Below, one piece after another: positions 7,257 through 15,192 of a DNA stretch of 44,300 nucleotides. This stretch comes from Variovorax sp. KBW07 (lineage in GTDB: Bacteria > Pseudomonadota > Gammaproteobacteria > Burkholderiales > Burkholderiaceae_C): positions 1-44,300 of the forward strand of contig NZ_QAJK01000144.1 in assembly GCF_003852515.1 (NCBI RefSeq), in the 5' to 3' direction. Each line of letters begins with the position of its first letter. Within the stretch, counting starts at the first letter, position 1. The notes below the pieces were generated by a model. That model saw only the letters and a list, made by a program, of their open reading frames with translations, was not told where the DNA came from and searched no databases. The translations under genes and the position numbers were made by a program.

Positions 7257-9053
7257 TCAGGCCAGCGCTGCGTCGGTGTCCATCAGCACCTTGCTGCCGG
7301 CGCGCGCGGTGCGCATCAGCGTCGCGGTCTCGGGGAACAGCTTGGCGAAGTAGAAGCGCGCGGTCTGCAGCTTGGCCACGTAGAACGGGTCGGCGTTGCC
7401 AGCCGCGATCTCGCGCAGCGCCACCTGCGCCATGCGGGCGAACAGGTAGCCGAACACGAAGTGGCCGGCCACGCGCAGGTAGTCCACCGCGGCGGCGCCC
7501 ACTTCGTCGGGGTTCTGGAAGCCCTTGAAGCCGATCTCGGTGGTGAACTTGGTGAGCTGGTCGCCCAGCATCGCGATCGGGTTGATGAACTCGGCCATCT
7601 TCTCGTTCACGCCTTCTTCTTCCACCAGCTTGCCCACGAGCTTGCCGAACTTCTTGAGCGAGGCGCCGTTGTTGCCCAGCACCTTGCGGCCCAGCAGGTC
7701 CAGCGACTGGATGGTGTTGGTGCCTTCATAGATCATGTTGATGCGGTTGTCGCGCACGAACTGCTCCATGCCCCATTCCTTGATGAAGCCATGGCCGCCG
7801 AACACCTGCATGCACGAGTTGGTCGCGATGTGGCCGTTGTCGGTAATGAAGGCCTTGACGATGGGCGTGAGCAGCGCGACCAACTCGCCGCTGTCCTTGC
7901 GCACTTTCTCGTCGGGATGGTTGTGCTCCTTGTCGAGCAGCAGCGTGCAGAAGATCTGCAGCGCGCGGCCGCCTTCGGCATAGGCCTTGGCGGTGAGCAG
8001 CATCTTGCGCACGTCGGGGTGCACGATGATCGGGTCGGCTTCCTTGTCCTTGGCCTTCACGCCGGAGAGCGAACGCATCTGGATGCGGTCCTTGGCGTAG
8101 GCCAGTGCGTTCTGGTAGGCCACTTCGGTCAGGCCCAGCGACTGGTTGCCCACGCCCAGGCGTGCGGCGTTCATCATCACGAACATCGCGGCCAGGCCCT
8201 TGTTGGGCTCGCCCACCAGCGTGCCGGTGGCGCCTTCGATCACGATCTGCGCGGTGGCGTTGCCGTGGATGCCCATCTTGTGCTCCAGGCCGGCGCAGAA
8301 GATCGGGTTGCGCTCGCCGAGCGAGCCGTCGGCCTTGACCTTGAACTTCGGCACCACGAACAGGCTGATGCCCTTGCTGCCCTTGGGCGCGTCCGGCAGG
8401 CGGGCCAGCACCAGGTGAATGATGTTGTCCGTCATGTCGTGTTCGCCGGCCGAGATGAAGATCTTGCTGCCGGTGATGCGGTAGGTGCCGTCGGCCTGCG
8501 GTTCGGCCTTGGTGCGCAGCAGGCCCAGGTCGGTGCCGCAATGCGGCTCGGTCAGGCACATGGTGCCGGTCCACTCGCCGCTGGTGAGCTTGGGCAGGTA
8601 GGTCTTCTTCTGTTCTTCGGTGCCGTGGGCCTTGAGCGCTTCGTAGGCGCCGTGCGAGAGGCCGGGGTACATGGTCCAGGCCTGGTTGGCGCTGTTGAGC
8701 ATTTCGAACAGGCACTGGTTGACCACGAAAGGCAGGCCCTGGCCGCCGAAGGCCGGGTCGCACGAGAGCGCGGGCCAGCCGCCTTCGACGTACTTGCCGT
8801 AGGCTTCCTTGAAGCCCTTGGGCGTCTTGACTTCGTGCGTGGCCTTGTCGAGCGTGCAGCCTTCTTCGTCGCCGCTGATGTTCAGCGGAAAGGTCACTTC
8901 GGCGGCGAACTTGCCGGCCTCTTCGATCACCGCGTTGATGGTGTCGGCATCGGTTTCGGCGTGGGCCGGGAGTGCCTTGAGTTCTTCGGTGACGTTGAGC
9001 ACTTCGTGCAGCACGAACTGCATGTCACGCACGGGGGGGTTGTAGGTAGGCAT
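7257..9053 (-). CDS. Acyl-CoA dehydrogenase (long, about 600-residue type)
   Basis: This FAD enzyme forms the trans-2 double bond in acyl-CoA, the first step of beta-oxidation, passing electrons to electron-transfer flavoprotein. The 598 residues fit the long acyl-CoA dehydrogenase group with an extra C-terminal domain. That group includes fatty-acyl enzymes and DmdC-like 3-methylmercaptopropionyl-CoA dehydrogenases. Visible marks are the flavin/substrate segment TMCLTEPHCGTDLG near 160-175, GSKIFISAGEHD, and the catalytic Glu in MIYEGTNTIQSLDLLGRK near 440. The neighbouring thiolase and hydratase/dehydrogenase favour a fatty-acid role over sulfur metabolism. The TetR gene is 78 bases upstream on the same strand and probably controls it. 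Confidence 0.94.
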   Translation of the reverse strand: MPTYNPPVRDMQFVLHEVLNVTEELKALPAHAETDADTINAVIEEAGKFAAEVTFPLNISGDEEGCTLDKATHEVKTPKGFKEAYGKYVEGGWPALSCDPAFGGQGLPFVVNQCLFEMLNSANQAWTMYPGLSHGAYEALKAHGTEEQKKTYLPKLTSGEWTGTMCLTEPHCGTDLGLLRTKAEPQADGTYRITGSKIFISAGEHDMTDNIIHLVLARLPDAPKGSKGISLFVVPKFKVKADGSLGERNPIFCAGLEHKMGIHGNATAQIVIEGATGTLVGEPNKGLAAMFVMMNAARLGVGNQSLGLTEVAYQNALAYAKDRIQMRSLSGVKAKDKEADPIIVHPDVRKMLLTAKAYAEGGRALQIFCTLLLDKEHNHPDEKVRKDSGELVALLTPIVKAFITDNGHIATNSCMQVFGGHGFIKEWGMEQFVRDNRINMIYEGTNTIQSLDLLGRKVLGNNGASLKKFGKLVGKLVEEEGVNEKMAEFINPIAMLGDQLTKFTTEIGFKGFQNPDEVGAAAVDYLRVAGHFVFGYLFARMAQVALREIAAGNADPFYVAKLQTARFYFAKLFPETATLMRTARAGSKVLMDTDAALA

Positions 9054-9131
9054 CCGGGACTCTCCTGGTCGAAGCTAGATAAAAGGGAAAAAAGAAAGAA
9101 GGAAAACGAAAACGGGGAGCGGCCCGCGTGC

Positions 9132-9821
9132 TCAGCGCACGGGCTTGAGGCGGCGGGCGGCGGGCGCGGCGGCGGCCTCGGCCTTCGGGGCGTTGGGCGT
9201 GGCGCTGCGTGCAAGAATGTTGTCGAAGCCGGTGTTGGCGCGGCCGATGGAGCCGGGCACCTGCAAGAAGCGCGCTTCGTAGTGCAGCGCGAGGATCAGG
9301 CCGTGGATTTCGAACGCGACCTGCCGCTCGTCGGCGTCGGCGCGCAGGTGGCCTTCGGTCTGCGACTGCACGATGGCGCGCAGCACGGCCGCCTGCCAGA
9401 TGCTGACCGACTCGACCAGCGCGTCACGCACCGGGCCCGGACGGTCGTCGAATTCGGAGGCGCCGCTGATGTAGATGCAGCCCGAATCGATTTCGGTCGA
9501 GGTGCGCTTCATCCAGTTGGCGAACATGGCGCGCAACCGCGGCAGGCCGCGTGGCGCCTTGAGGGCGGGAAAGAAAACCTCTTGCTCGAAGCGCGCGTGA
9601 TACTCGCGCACCACCGAGATCTGCAGTTCCTCGCGCGAGCCGAAGTGGGCAAAGACGCCCGACTTGCTCATCTTGGTGATCTCGGCCACCGCGCCGATCG
9701 AGAGGCCCTCGAGCCCGATCTGCGCGGCCAACGCCAGCGCGGCGTCGACGATCACGGCCTTGGTTTGCTGGCCCTTCTGGGCAGCCCGGGCTGGCTTGGC
9801 GGGAACGGCTGTGGCTGGCAT
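9132..9821 (-). CDS. TetR-family repressor of the beta-oxidation operon
   Basis: The 229-residue protein has an N-terminal TetR helix-turn-helix (about 15-60), with recognition region ISKMSKSGVFAHFGSREELQ-like text around residues 45-64. A ligand-binding C-terminal half follows, of the kind that ends in a TetR_C domain (FEIHGLILALHYEARFL). The tail (residues ~205-229) is Ala/Pro-rich and probably disordered. I chose the ATG at 9821; a TTG at 9839 would add six residues. It is the first gene upstream of the acyl-CoA dehydrogenase on the same strand, and a palindrome lies about 20 bases before its start. Acyl-CoA-responsive autorepression is therefore likely, by analogy with TetR-type FadR regulators. 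Confidence 0.88.
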   Translation of the reverse strand: MPATAVPAKPARAAQKGQQTKAVIVDAALALAAQIGLEGLSIGAVAEITKMSKSGVFAHFGSREELQISVVREYHARFEQEVFFPALKAPRGLPRLRAMFANWMKRTSTEIDSGCIYISGASEFDDRPGPVRDALVESVSIWQAAVLRAIVQSQTEGHLRADADERQVAFEIHGLILALHYEARFLQVPGSIGRANTGFDNILARSATPNAPKAEAAAAPAARRLKPVR

Positions 9822-9840
9822 CGTGGAATTTCCAAACAAA

Positions 9841-9854
9841 AACGAACGGTCGTT
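9841..9854. promoter_or_regulatory. Candidate TetR operator
   Basis: The inverted repeat AACGA-ACGG-TCGTT lies 20 bases upstream of the TetR start, inside the short promoter space between that gene and the preceding terminator. Its size and position fit autoregulation by a TetR protein. No experiment is implied. Confidence 0.5.
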
Positions 9855-9886
9855 CTATTTTGCAGGGGCTTTTCACTTTCAGCCGC

Positions 9887-9911
9887 AAAAAACCTTCAGT
9901 TATGGAAGGTT
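9887..9911 (-). terminator. Rho-independent terminator after the SDR gene
   Basis: Read on the minus strand, the stem AACCTTC (loop CATAACT) GAAGGTT is followed directly by a run of T (six, two of them in the stem). It lies 55 bases after the stop of the SDR gene at 9966 and separates that gene from the TetR operon. Confidence 0.65.
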
Positions 9912-9965
9912 AATTGATGCGCGGGAGGGCCGCCATAGGGCCTCCCCGCATCCGGGAATCGCCGA

Positions 9966-10724
9966 TCAGAACTCCTGCGACACCGGCCGCAGCACCACTT
10001 CGTTGATGTCCACGTTGGCCGGCTGCTCGACGGCGTAGACCACCGCGCGCGCCACCGAGTCGGCGGGAATCTGGTTGGCGTCGTAGAAGGCCTTCACGCC
10101 GGCCGCGCTCTCGGCGTCGCTGCTGCCGAACTTCAGCTCCGACTCGACCGCGCCGGGCGACACGATGGTCACGCGCACGCCGCTGTTGCCCACTTCGACG
10201 CGCAGCCCTTCGGAGATGGCGCGCACCGCGTGCTTGGTCGCGCTGTAGACGGTGCCGATGGGCGTGAACACCTTCAGCCCGGCAATGGACGCCACGTTGA
10301 CGATGTGCCCGCTGCCCTGTGCCTGCATGCGCGGCAGCACGGCGGCAATGCCGTAGAGCACGCCCTTGATGTTGACGTCGATGGTGTGGTCCCACTCGTC
10401 GACGCGGAGCTTCTCGATGGGCGACAGCGGCATCACGCCCGCGTTGTTGACCAGCACGTCGATACGGCCGAAAGCCTCGACGGTGGCCGCGGCGAGCTTT
10501 TCAAGGTCGGCGCGCCTGGCCACGTCAGTGGCCACGGCAATGGCCTCGCCACCGGCTTCGCGGATCTCGGCGACGACCTTGTCGAGCCGGTCGGTGCGAC
10601 GGGCCGCGAGCACCACCTTGGCACCGCGCGCGGCGAGGTGGCGCGCGGTCGATTCGCCGAGCCCGCTGCTCGCGCCAGTGACGATGGCGACCTTGCCCTT
10701 GATGTTGTCTTGAACGGATGTCAT
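9966..10724 (-). CDS. SDR-family oxidoreductase
   Basis: This 252-residue classical SDR has the TGASSGLG cofactor loop near 17-24 and NNAG near 92-95. The catalytic Ser is in IVNVASIAG and the Tyr-x3-Lys is in VYSATKHAVRAI. An RR pair after the second strand (AARRTDR) suggests NADP preference. The family includes many broad aldehyde/ketone reductases, and the substrate is not evident. It is transcribed divergently from a LysR-type regulator gene starting 130 bases away, a layout in which the regulator usually controls the enzyme. A terminator follows it. It closely resembles YdfG-like NADP-dependent reductases. Confidence 0.9.
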   Translation of the reverse strand: MTSVQDNIKGKVAIVTGASSGLGESTARHLAARGAKVVLAARRTDRLDKVVAEIREAGGEAIAVATDVARRADLEKLAAATVEAFGRIDVLVNNAGVMPLSPIEKLRVDEWDHTIDVNIKGVLYGIAAVLPRMQAQGSGHIVNVASIAGLKVFTPIGTVYSATKHAVRAISEGLRVEVGNSGVRVTIVSPGAVESELKFGSSDAESAAGVKAFYDANQIPADSVARAVVYAVEQPANVDINEVVLRPVSQEF

Positions 10725-10853
10725 GGGAAATTCCTTTGCATGTGTTGAAGAAGTGCATGCAGTGTGGAAAATCCAGGCGTTCCCGTAAATGAAACTCCCG
10801 CGACTTCAGAATTCGCCATTCAGGAACACTCTTCCTCTTGAAAAGGTGCCGCC
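10725..10853. promoter_or_regulatory. Divergent SDR/LysR promoter region
   Basis: This 129-base space separates the two divergent starts. It contains two TGCATG boxes 11 bases apart (the segment around 10738-10761), which together form an imperfect inverted repeat. It is the natural place for the LysR regulator to bind. No confident -35/-10 pair can be named. Confidence 0.4.
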
Positions 10854-11741
10854 TTGTCCAACCGCCTCGAAGCCCTGCGCGTGTTCTGCACCGCCGCCGA
10901 CGCCGCCAATTTCCGCGATGCGGCCGTCAAGCTGTCGGTGTCGCCCCAGGTGGTGACGCGCGCAGTGCGCGAGCTCGAAGAAGAGCTGGGCGAGCCGCTG
11001 TTCCACCGCAGCACGCGGGGCGTGCAGCTCACCGACTTCGGCCGCCAGCTGGCGGACCGCGCGCGCATGGCGGTGGGCGGTGTCGACGCGCTCTTTCACC
11101 GCACCGACCGGCGCGCGCTCTCGCAGCACGCGGGCACGGTGCGGGTCACGGCCCCGGGCATCTTCGGACGGCGCTTCATTCCGCAGGCGCTGGCGCCGAT
11201 GCTGGCCGCGCACCCCGGCCTGGTGCTGGACCTGCGCGTGGCGGAGGAGCACACCGACGTGGTCGGCCAGCAGATCGACATTGGCGTGCGCGTGGGCCCG
11301 CTGCGCGACTCGCGCTTCGTGGCGCGGCCGGTGGGCAAGATGGCGCTGCACGTGGTGGGCGCGCCGGCGCTCATTGCGCGCACCGGCGTGCCGAAGAACC
11401 TCGAGGCACTGGCGGCGATGCCGCTCACCTCGCTGATCAACCGCAAGTCGCGGCGGCCGTGGCCGTGGTTCTTCAGCCGGTCGCGGCAGGTGGCGGTGCC
11501 CTCGCCCGCCTTCGTGACGGACGACTACGACGCCGAGTGCGCGGCCGTGCTCGCGGGGCTGGGCTTCGGCCAGCTCATCGCGCCGCTGGTGGAGCCGTGG
11601 CTGCCATCGGGTGCGCTGGTGCCGGTGCTCGAAGCCGATGCGGCGGAGCCATGGCCGATCTACGTCTATCGGGCGCAACGCGCGCCGGTGCCGGCGCGCG
11701 TGCGGCTGGTGTACGACGAACTGGTGCGCGTGCTGGGCTGA
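10854..11741 (+). CDS. LysR-type transcriptional regulator
   Basis: This 295-residue protein has an N-terminal winged helix (LEALRVFCTAADAANFRDAA, SVSPQVVTRAVRELEEELG, LFHRSTRGVQLTDFG). A LysR substrate-binding domain from about 90 onward resembles those of regulators in the PBP2_CrgA-like group. The start appears to be TTG at 10854, giving MSNRLEALRVF; an AAAGGTG stretch just upstream could serve as ribosome binding site. It diverges from the SDR gene at 9966-10724 and is its likely regulator. It converges with the AraC gene, the two stops being only 13 bases apart. Confidence 0.9.
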   Translation: MSNRLEALRVFCTAADAANFRDAAVKLSVSPQVVTRAVRELEEELGEPLFHRSTRGVQLTDFGRQLADRARMAVGGVDALFHRTDRRALSQHAGTVRVTAPGIFGRRFIPQALAPMLAAHPGLVLDLRVAEEHTDVVGQQIDIGVRVGPLRDSRFVARPVGKMALHVVGAPALIARTGVPKNLEALAAMPLTSLINRKSRRPWPWFFSRSRQVAVPSPAFVTDDYDAECAAVLAGLGFGQLIAPLVEPWLPSGALVPVLEADAAEPWPIYVYRAQRAPVPARVRLVYDELVRVLG

Positions 11742-11754
11742 ATGCCGGGTCTGT

Positions 11755-12591
11755 TCATTGCGAGCGCTGCGCCCGCTGCCACGCACCGGGCGTGAAGCCG
11801 AACTGGCGCGCGAAGATGCGCGTCATGTGGCTCTGGTCGGCAAAGCCGCTGTCGGTGGCGGCATGCGCAAGGCTCGCGCCCTGGCGAATCAGCTTGCGTG
11901 CGCGCTCGGCGCGCTGCAGCACGAGCCATGCATGGGGCGGCACGCCGTAGGCTTTCTCGAAACGGCGCAGCAGCTGGTATTTGCTCAGGCCGGTCATCGC
12001 GGCCATGTCGGACAGCGTGGGTGGCGCGAGCAGGTCGTCTGCCAGCCGTTCGCGCACGCGCCGCACATCGCCGGCCGCCTCGCTGGCTGGCAAGGCGTTG
12101 GCATGGCCGTCGAGGAGCAGGCCGCAGACCTCGACCAGCGATTCTTCGCAGGCCAGCGATTCGACCCTGTTCGACGCGGGTGCCGCATGCCAGTCGTCGA
12201 GACGAAGAAAGAGGCGGCGCAGCGTGCCGCCGAGCCGCGCATCGCGGATCACGGGCCGGGTGAGCTCCACGTCGGTGCCACTTTGCGCATCGCCCTTCAT
12301 GCCGGCGATGACGCCTGGGTCGAGGTACACCATGCGCCAGCGGCGCGACGGTCCGCCGAGCGGACGCCCGTCATGCACTTCGCCGGGGTTGGTGGTGATC
12401 AGGTCGCCCGCATAGGCGTCGACCTTGCCGCGGCCGCTGGCCGAGCTTTGCGCACCGTGCTCCAGCAGCCCGAGCCCGTAGGTCGCGTGCCAGTGCCGGC
12501 CGTAGTGGCGGGCACTGTCGATCAGGGTGCCGTGAACCCCCTCCCAGGGGGTTGTGAACACCAGGCTGCGATGGTCCGGGGACGCCTTCAT
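11755..12591 (-). CDS. AraC-family transcriptional regulator
   Basis: This 278-residue protein has an AraC-type cupin sensor domain in the N-terminal half (YGLGLLEHGAQSS, DLITTNPGEVHDG). The C-terminal double helix-turn-helix shows LSDMAAMTGLSKYQLLRRFEKAYGVPPHAW and HAATDSGFADQSHMTRIFARQFGFTPGAW. The cupin part resembles regulators that often accompany amino-acid exporters, but none is adjacent here, so its target is unknown. The ATG at 12591 (MKASPDHRS) is preferred; a GTG at 12612 would add seven residues. It is separated by 73 bases from the end of the sugar-acid locus. Confidence 0.9.
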   Translation of the reverse strand: MKASPDHRSLVFTTPWEGVHGTLIDSARHYGRHWHATYGLGLLEHGAQSSASGRGKVDAYAGDLITTNPGEVHDGRPLGGPSRRWRMVYLDPGVIAGMKGDAQSGTDVELTRPVIRDARLGGTLRRLFLRLDDWHAAPASNRVESLACEESLVEVCGLLLDGHANALPASEAAGDVRRVRERLADDLLAPPTLSDMAAMTGLSKYQLLRRFEKAYGVPPHAWLVLQRAERARKLIRQGASLAHAATDSGFADQSHMTRIFARQFGFTPGAWQRAQRSQ

Positions 12592-12664
12592 CCGCCGGAT
12601 GATCGCAGACACCGGGCGCGGGCGCGTTGCACGCCCGTCGCCAGGGTCTACCTGCCCCAGAGGG

Positions 12665-13513
12665 TCAGAGCTTGAAGGGAATCACTTCCTGGCGCTGCTC
12701 GCCCAGGCCTTCGATGCCCAGCGTCATGATGTCGCCCTTCTTCAGGAACAGCGGCGGCTTCATGCCCATGCCGACGCCGGGAGGCGTGCCGGTGGTGATG
12801 ACGTCGCCGGGCATCAGCGTCATGAACTGGCTCACGTAGCTGACGATCTTGGCCACGCTGAAGATCATGGTCTTGGTGCTGCCGGTCTGCACGCGCTGGC
12901 CGTTCAGGTCGAGCCACATCGCAAGCTTCTGCGGGTTGGGCACTTCGTCGCGCGTCACCAGCCAGGGGCCGAGCGGGCCGAAGGTGTCGCAACCCTTGCC
13001 CTTGTCCCATGTGCCGCCGCGCTCGATCTGGTATTCGCGCTCGCTGATGTCGTTGATGGTGCAGTAGCCGGCCACGTAGTCGAGCGCGCTCTTTTGCGAC
13101 ACGTAGCGTGCGCGCGTGCCGATGACCACGCCAAGCTCGACTTCCCAGTCGGTCTTGACCGAGCCCTTGGGCAGCATCACCGGATCGTTCGGACCCTGGA
13201 TGCAGCTGTTGGCCTTGGTGAACACCACGGGTTCCTTGGGCACCGGCAGGCCGGATTCGGCGGCGTGGTCGGCGTAGTTCAGGCCGATGGCGATGAACTT
13301 GCCGACGTTGGCCACGGGGCTGCCGAAACGCGGCTTGCCCTTGACCAGCGGCAGCTTGTCGATCTTGGTCTTGCGCAGCTTGGCAATGGCGGCGTCGCCG
13401 AGCTGGTCGGGACCGATGTCCTTGACGACCGCGCTCAGGTCGCGCAGCTGGCCGTTGTCATCGATGAGGCCAGGTTTTTCCTTGCCGGGGTTGCCGTAGC
13501 GGACGAGTTTCAT
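12665..13513 (-). CDS. Fumarylacetoacetase-family diketo-acid hydrolase
   Basis: The 282 residues form an N-terminal cap and a fumarylacetoacetate hydrolase fold. Metal ligands are visible as the Glu pair in DWEVELGVVIG and the Asp in CTINDISERE; the C-terminal part holds MPGDVITTGTPPGVGMG. Family members cleave C-C bonds of 2,4-diketo acids, for example 2,4-diketo-3-deoxy-L-rhamnonate or -fuconate to pyruvate and lactate. Here it is co-directional with two SDR dehydrogenases, one like 2-keto-3-deoxy-L-fuconate dehydrogenase. The same cleavage step is therefore the best hypothesis. Ureidoglycolate lyase is a common mis-annotation of this group. The SDR gene ends 26 bases upstream. Confidence 0.92.
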   Translation of the reverse strand: MKLVRYGNPGKEKPGLIDDNGQLRDLSAVVKDIGPDQLGDAAIAKLRKTKIDKLPLVKGKPRFGSPVANVGKFIAIGLNYADHAAESGLPVPKEPVVFTKANSCIQGPNDPVMLPKGSVKTDWEVELGVVIGTRARYVSQKSALDYVAGYCTINDISEREYQIERGGTWDKGKGCDTFGPLGPWLVTRDEVPNPQKLAMWLDLNGQRVQTGSTKTMIFSVAKIVSYVSQFMTLMPGDVITTGTPPGVGMGMKPPLFLKKGDIMTLGIEGLGEQRQEVIPFKL

Positions 13514-13539
13514 GCTTTCCTTTCAGTGCATTGAATGGG

Positions 13540-14310
13540 CTAATACGTGGAGCGGCCACCGGACAGGTCGAAGACCGCGCCGGTGGAAAAAGAACAGTCT
13601 TCGGTGCAGAGCCAGCCGACCATGGCGGCCACCTCTTCCACCGTGCCGAAGCGGCCCATCGGGATCTTCGAGAGCATGAAGGCGATGTGCTCGGGCGTCA
13701 TCTGGTCGAAGATGGCCGTCTTCACCGCCGCGGGCGTCACGCAGTTCACGCGGATGCCGGTGTCGGCCAGTTCCTTGCCGAGCGACTTGGTCAGGCCGAT
13801 GACGGCCGCCTTGCTGGCGCTGTAGGCACTGGCGTTGGGGTTGCCGTCCTTGCCGGCCACGGAGGCGATGTTGACGATGCGGCCGTAGCCACTGCCACCA
13901 CCGCCACCACTGCCCTGCTTGCGCATCTGCGCCACCACTTCGCGGCAGCACAAGAACACGCCGTTGATGTTGATGTCCATCACCTGGCGCCAGTCGTCCA
14001 CGGGGTAGTCCCACAGCCTGGCGTTGGGCCCGGTGATGCCGGCGCTGTTGACCAGTGCATCGATGCGCGGCACCTGCGCCAGCGTGGCCGCCACGGCCTT
14101 GGCGACCGAGGGCTGCTGCGACACGTCGACCTTCAGCGCAAAGGCCGTGTCGCCGAGCGAATGGGCGGCCTGGTTGGCGGCGGCTTCGTCGCGGTCCCAC
14201 AGCGTGACGCTGCCGCCCGAGGCCACCAACCGCTGCGCGATGCCGAAGCCCAGGCCGGTGGCGCCGCCGGTAACGACGGCGTGGCGGCCCGCGAAGTCGA
14301 GCTGGTTCAT
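13540..14310 (-). CDS. SDR dehydrogenase of the sugar-acid locus
   Basis: This 256-residue classical SDR has TGGATGLG near 15-22, an Asp after strand two (LWDRDEAAA) implying NAD use, NSAG, an active-site Ser in IVNIASVAG and AYSASKAAVIGL. It could oxidise the free sugar to lactone or oxidise a 2-keto-3-deoxy acid at C4; sequence alone does not decide. A run of five Gly within SGGGGGSG sits between helix alpha-E and strand beta-5. It is encoded by a repetitive triplet tract at 13889-13915 and is unusual for the family. The ATG at 14310 overlaps the preceding SDR stop by four bases, so the two are translationally coupled. Confidence 0.9.
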   Translation of the reverse strand: MNQLDFAGRHAVVTGGATGLGFGIAQRLVASGGSVTLWDRDEAAANQAAHSLGDTAFALKVDVSQQPSVAKAVAATLAQVPRIDALVNSAGITGPNARLWDYPVDDWRQVMDININGVFLCCREVVAQMRKQGSGGGGGSGYGRIVNIASVAGKDGNPNASAYSASKAAVIGLTKSLGKELADTGIRVNCVTPAAVKTAIFDQMTPEHIAFMLSKIPMGRFGTVEEVAAMVGWLCTEDCSFSTGAVFDLSGGRSTY

Positions 14311-15041
14311 ATCGTCAGGCCACCATCGACGGTGAAGAACTGGCCGGTGGCAAAGACCGATTCGTCGCTGGCCAGGAACACCACGACCGGTGCGATTTCT
14401 TCGGCCTGCGCGAGCCGGCCCATGGGCTGGCGCGCGATGAAGGCCTTGCGGGCTTCGTCCGGGTCGGCGTTGGCGTTGATGCGGTCGCCCAGCGAAGGCG
14501 TGTCGACGGTGCCGGGGCACACGGCATTGCAGCGGATGCCCCTGGTCACGTAGTCGGCGGCCACGCTCTTGGTGAGGCCCAGCACCGCCGCCTTGGTGGT
14601 GCCGTAGACGAAGCGATTGGGCAGCCCCTTCATGCTCGAGCACACGCTCGCCATGTTGATGATGCTGCCGCGCCCCGCGGCCAGCATGCCGGGCAGCACG
14701 GCCTGGATGGTCCACATCTGGGCGCGCACGTTGAGATTGAAGGCGAACGCCAGGTCGTCGTCGCTGGCCTGCTCGATGGTGCCGTTGTGCACCACGCCCG
14801 CGCAGTTGAAGAGCACGTCCAGCGTGGGCAGTTGCGCCACCAGCGCCCCGATGGCGGCCTTGTCGAGCACGTCGAGCTTCAGCGCCGTGACGTTGGCCAC
14901 GCCCGCATAGCGTTCGAGCAGCTTCTCGTTGACGTCGGTGGCCCAGACGCGCGCGCCTTCGGCGGCGAGCGCCAGCACGCTGGCGTGGCCGATGCCCTGA
15001 CCGGCGGCCGTGACCAGCGCGGTTTTTCCCTTCAATCTCAT
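14307..15041 (-). CDS. 2-keto-3-deoxy-L-fuconate dehydrogenase-like SDR
   Basis: This 244-residue SDR has a cofactor loop TAAGQGIG, Asp in ATDVNEK (NAD-type), NCAG, IINMASVCSSMKG and VYGTTKAAVLGLTKSVAADYV. The distinctive stretches GIRCNAVCPGTVDTPSL and the PDEARKAF-RQPMGR region closely match the DHRS6/2-keto-3-deoxy-L-fuconate dehydrogenase branch. The bacterial members of that branch oxidise C4 of 2-keto-3-deoxy-6-deoxy sugar acids. The product would suit the diketo-acid hydrolase at 12665. It is the first gene of the leftward operon, starting 151 bases from the divergent GntR gene with a palindromic operator region between. The exact substrate is inferred. Confidence 0.92.
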   Translation of the reverse strand: MRLKGKTALVTAAGQGIGHASVLALAAEGARVWATDVNEKLLERYAGVANVTALKLDVLDKAAIGALVAQLPTLDVLFNCAGVVHNGTIEQASDDDLAFAFNLNVRAQMWTIQAVLPGMLAAGRGSIINMASVCSSMKGLPNRFVYGTTKAAVLGLTKSVAADYVTRGIRCNAVCPGTVDTPSLGDRINANADPDEARKAFIARQPMGRLAQAEEIAPVVVFLASDESVFATGQFFTVDGGLTI

Positions 15042-15136
15042 GGTGTCTCCTGGGGCGTGGGGGTACAGGGGTGAGCCGTTCGGCTGGCCGCGATTGGGGT
15101 TTGGCCCGATGGGTGGCGCGAACGGTGTATCGTATT

Positions 15137-15172
15137 CTGAATTGGCCTTACCACTTGTCCAATTCAGGACAA
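15137..15172. promoter_or_regulatory. Nested palindromes, likely GntR operator
   Basis: Two overlapping inverted repeats lie between the divergent operons. CTGAATTGG (15137-15145) pairs with CCAATTCAG (15159-15167). TTGTCC (15155-15160) pairs with GGACAA (15167-15172). TGGCCTTACCA at 15143-15153 differs by one base from the TGGTNNNACCA pattern of FadR-type GntR sites. The centre is about 40 bases before the regulator start. Confidence 0.6.
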
Positions 15173-15192
15173 CCCTTAACTCCTTCGACCTC

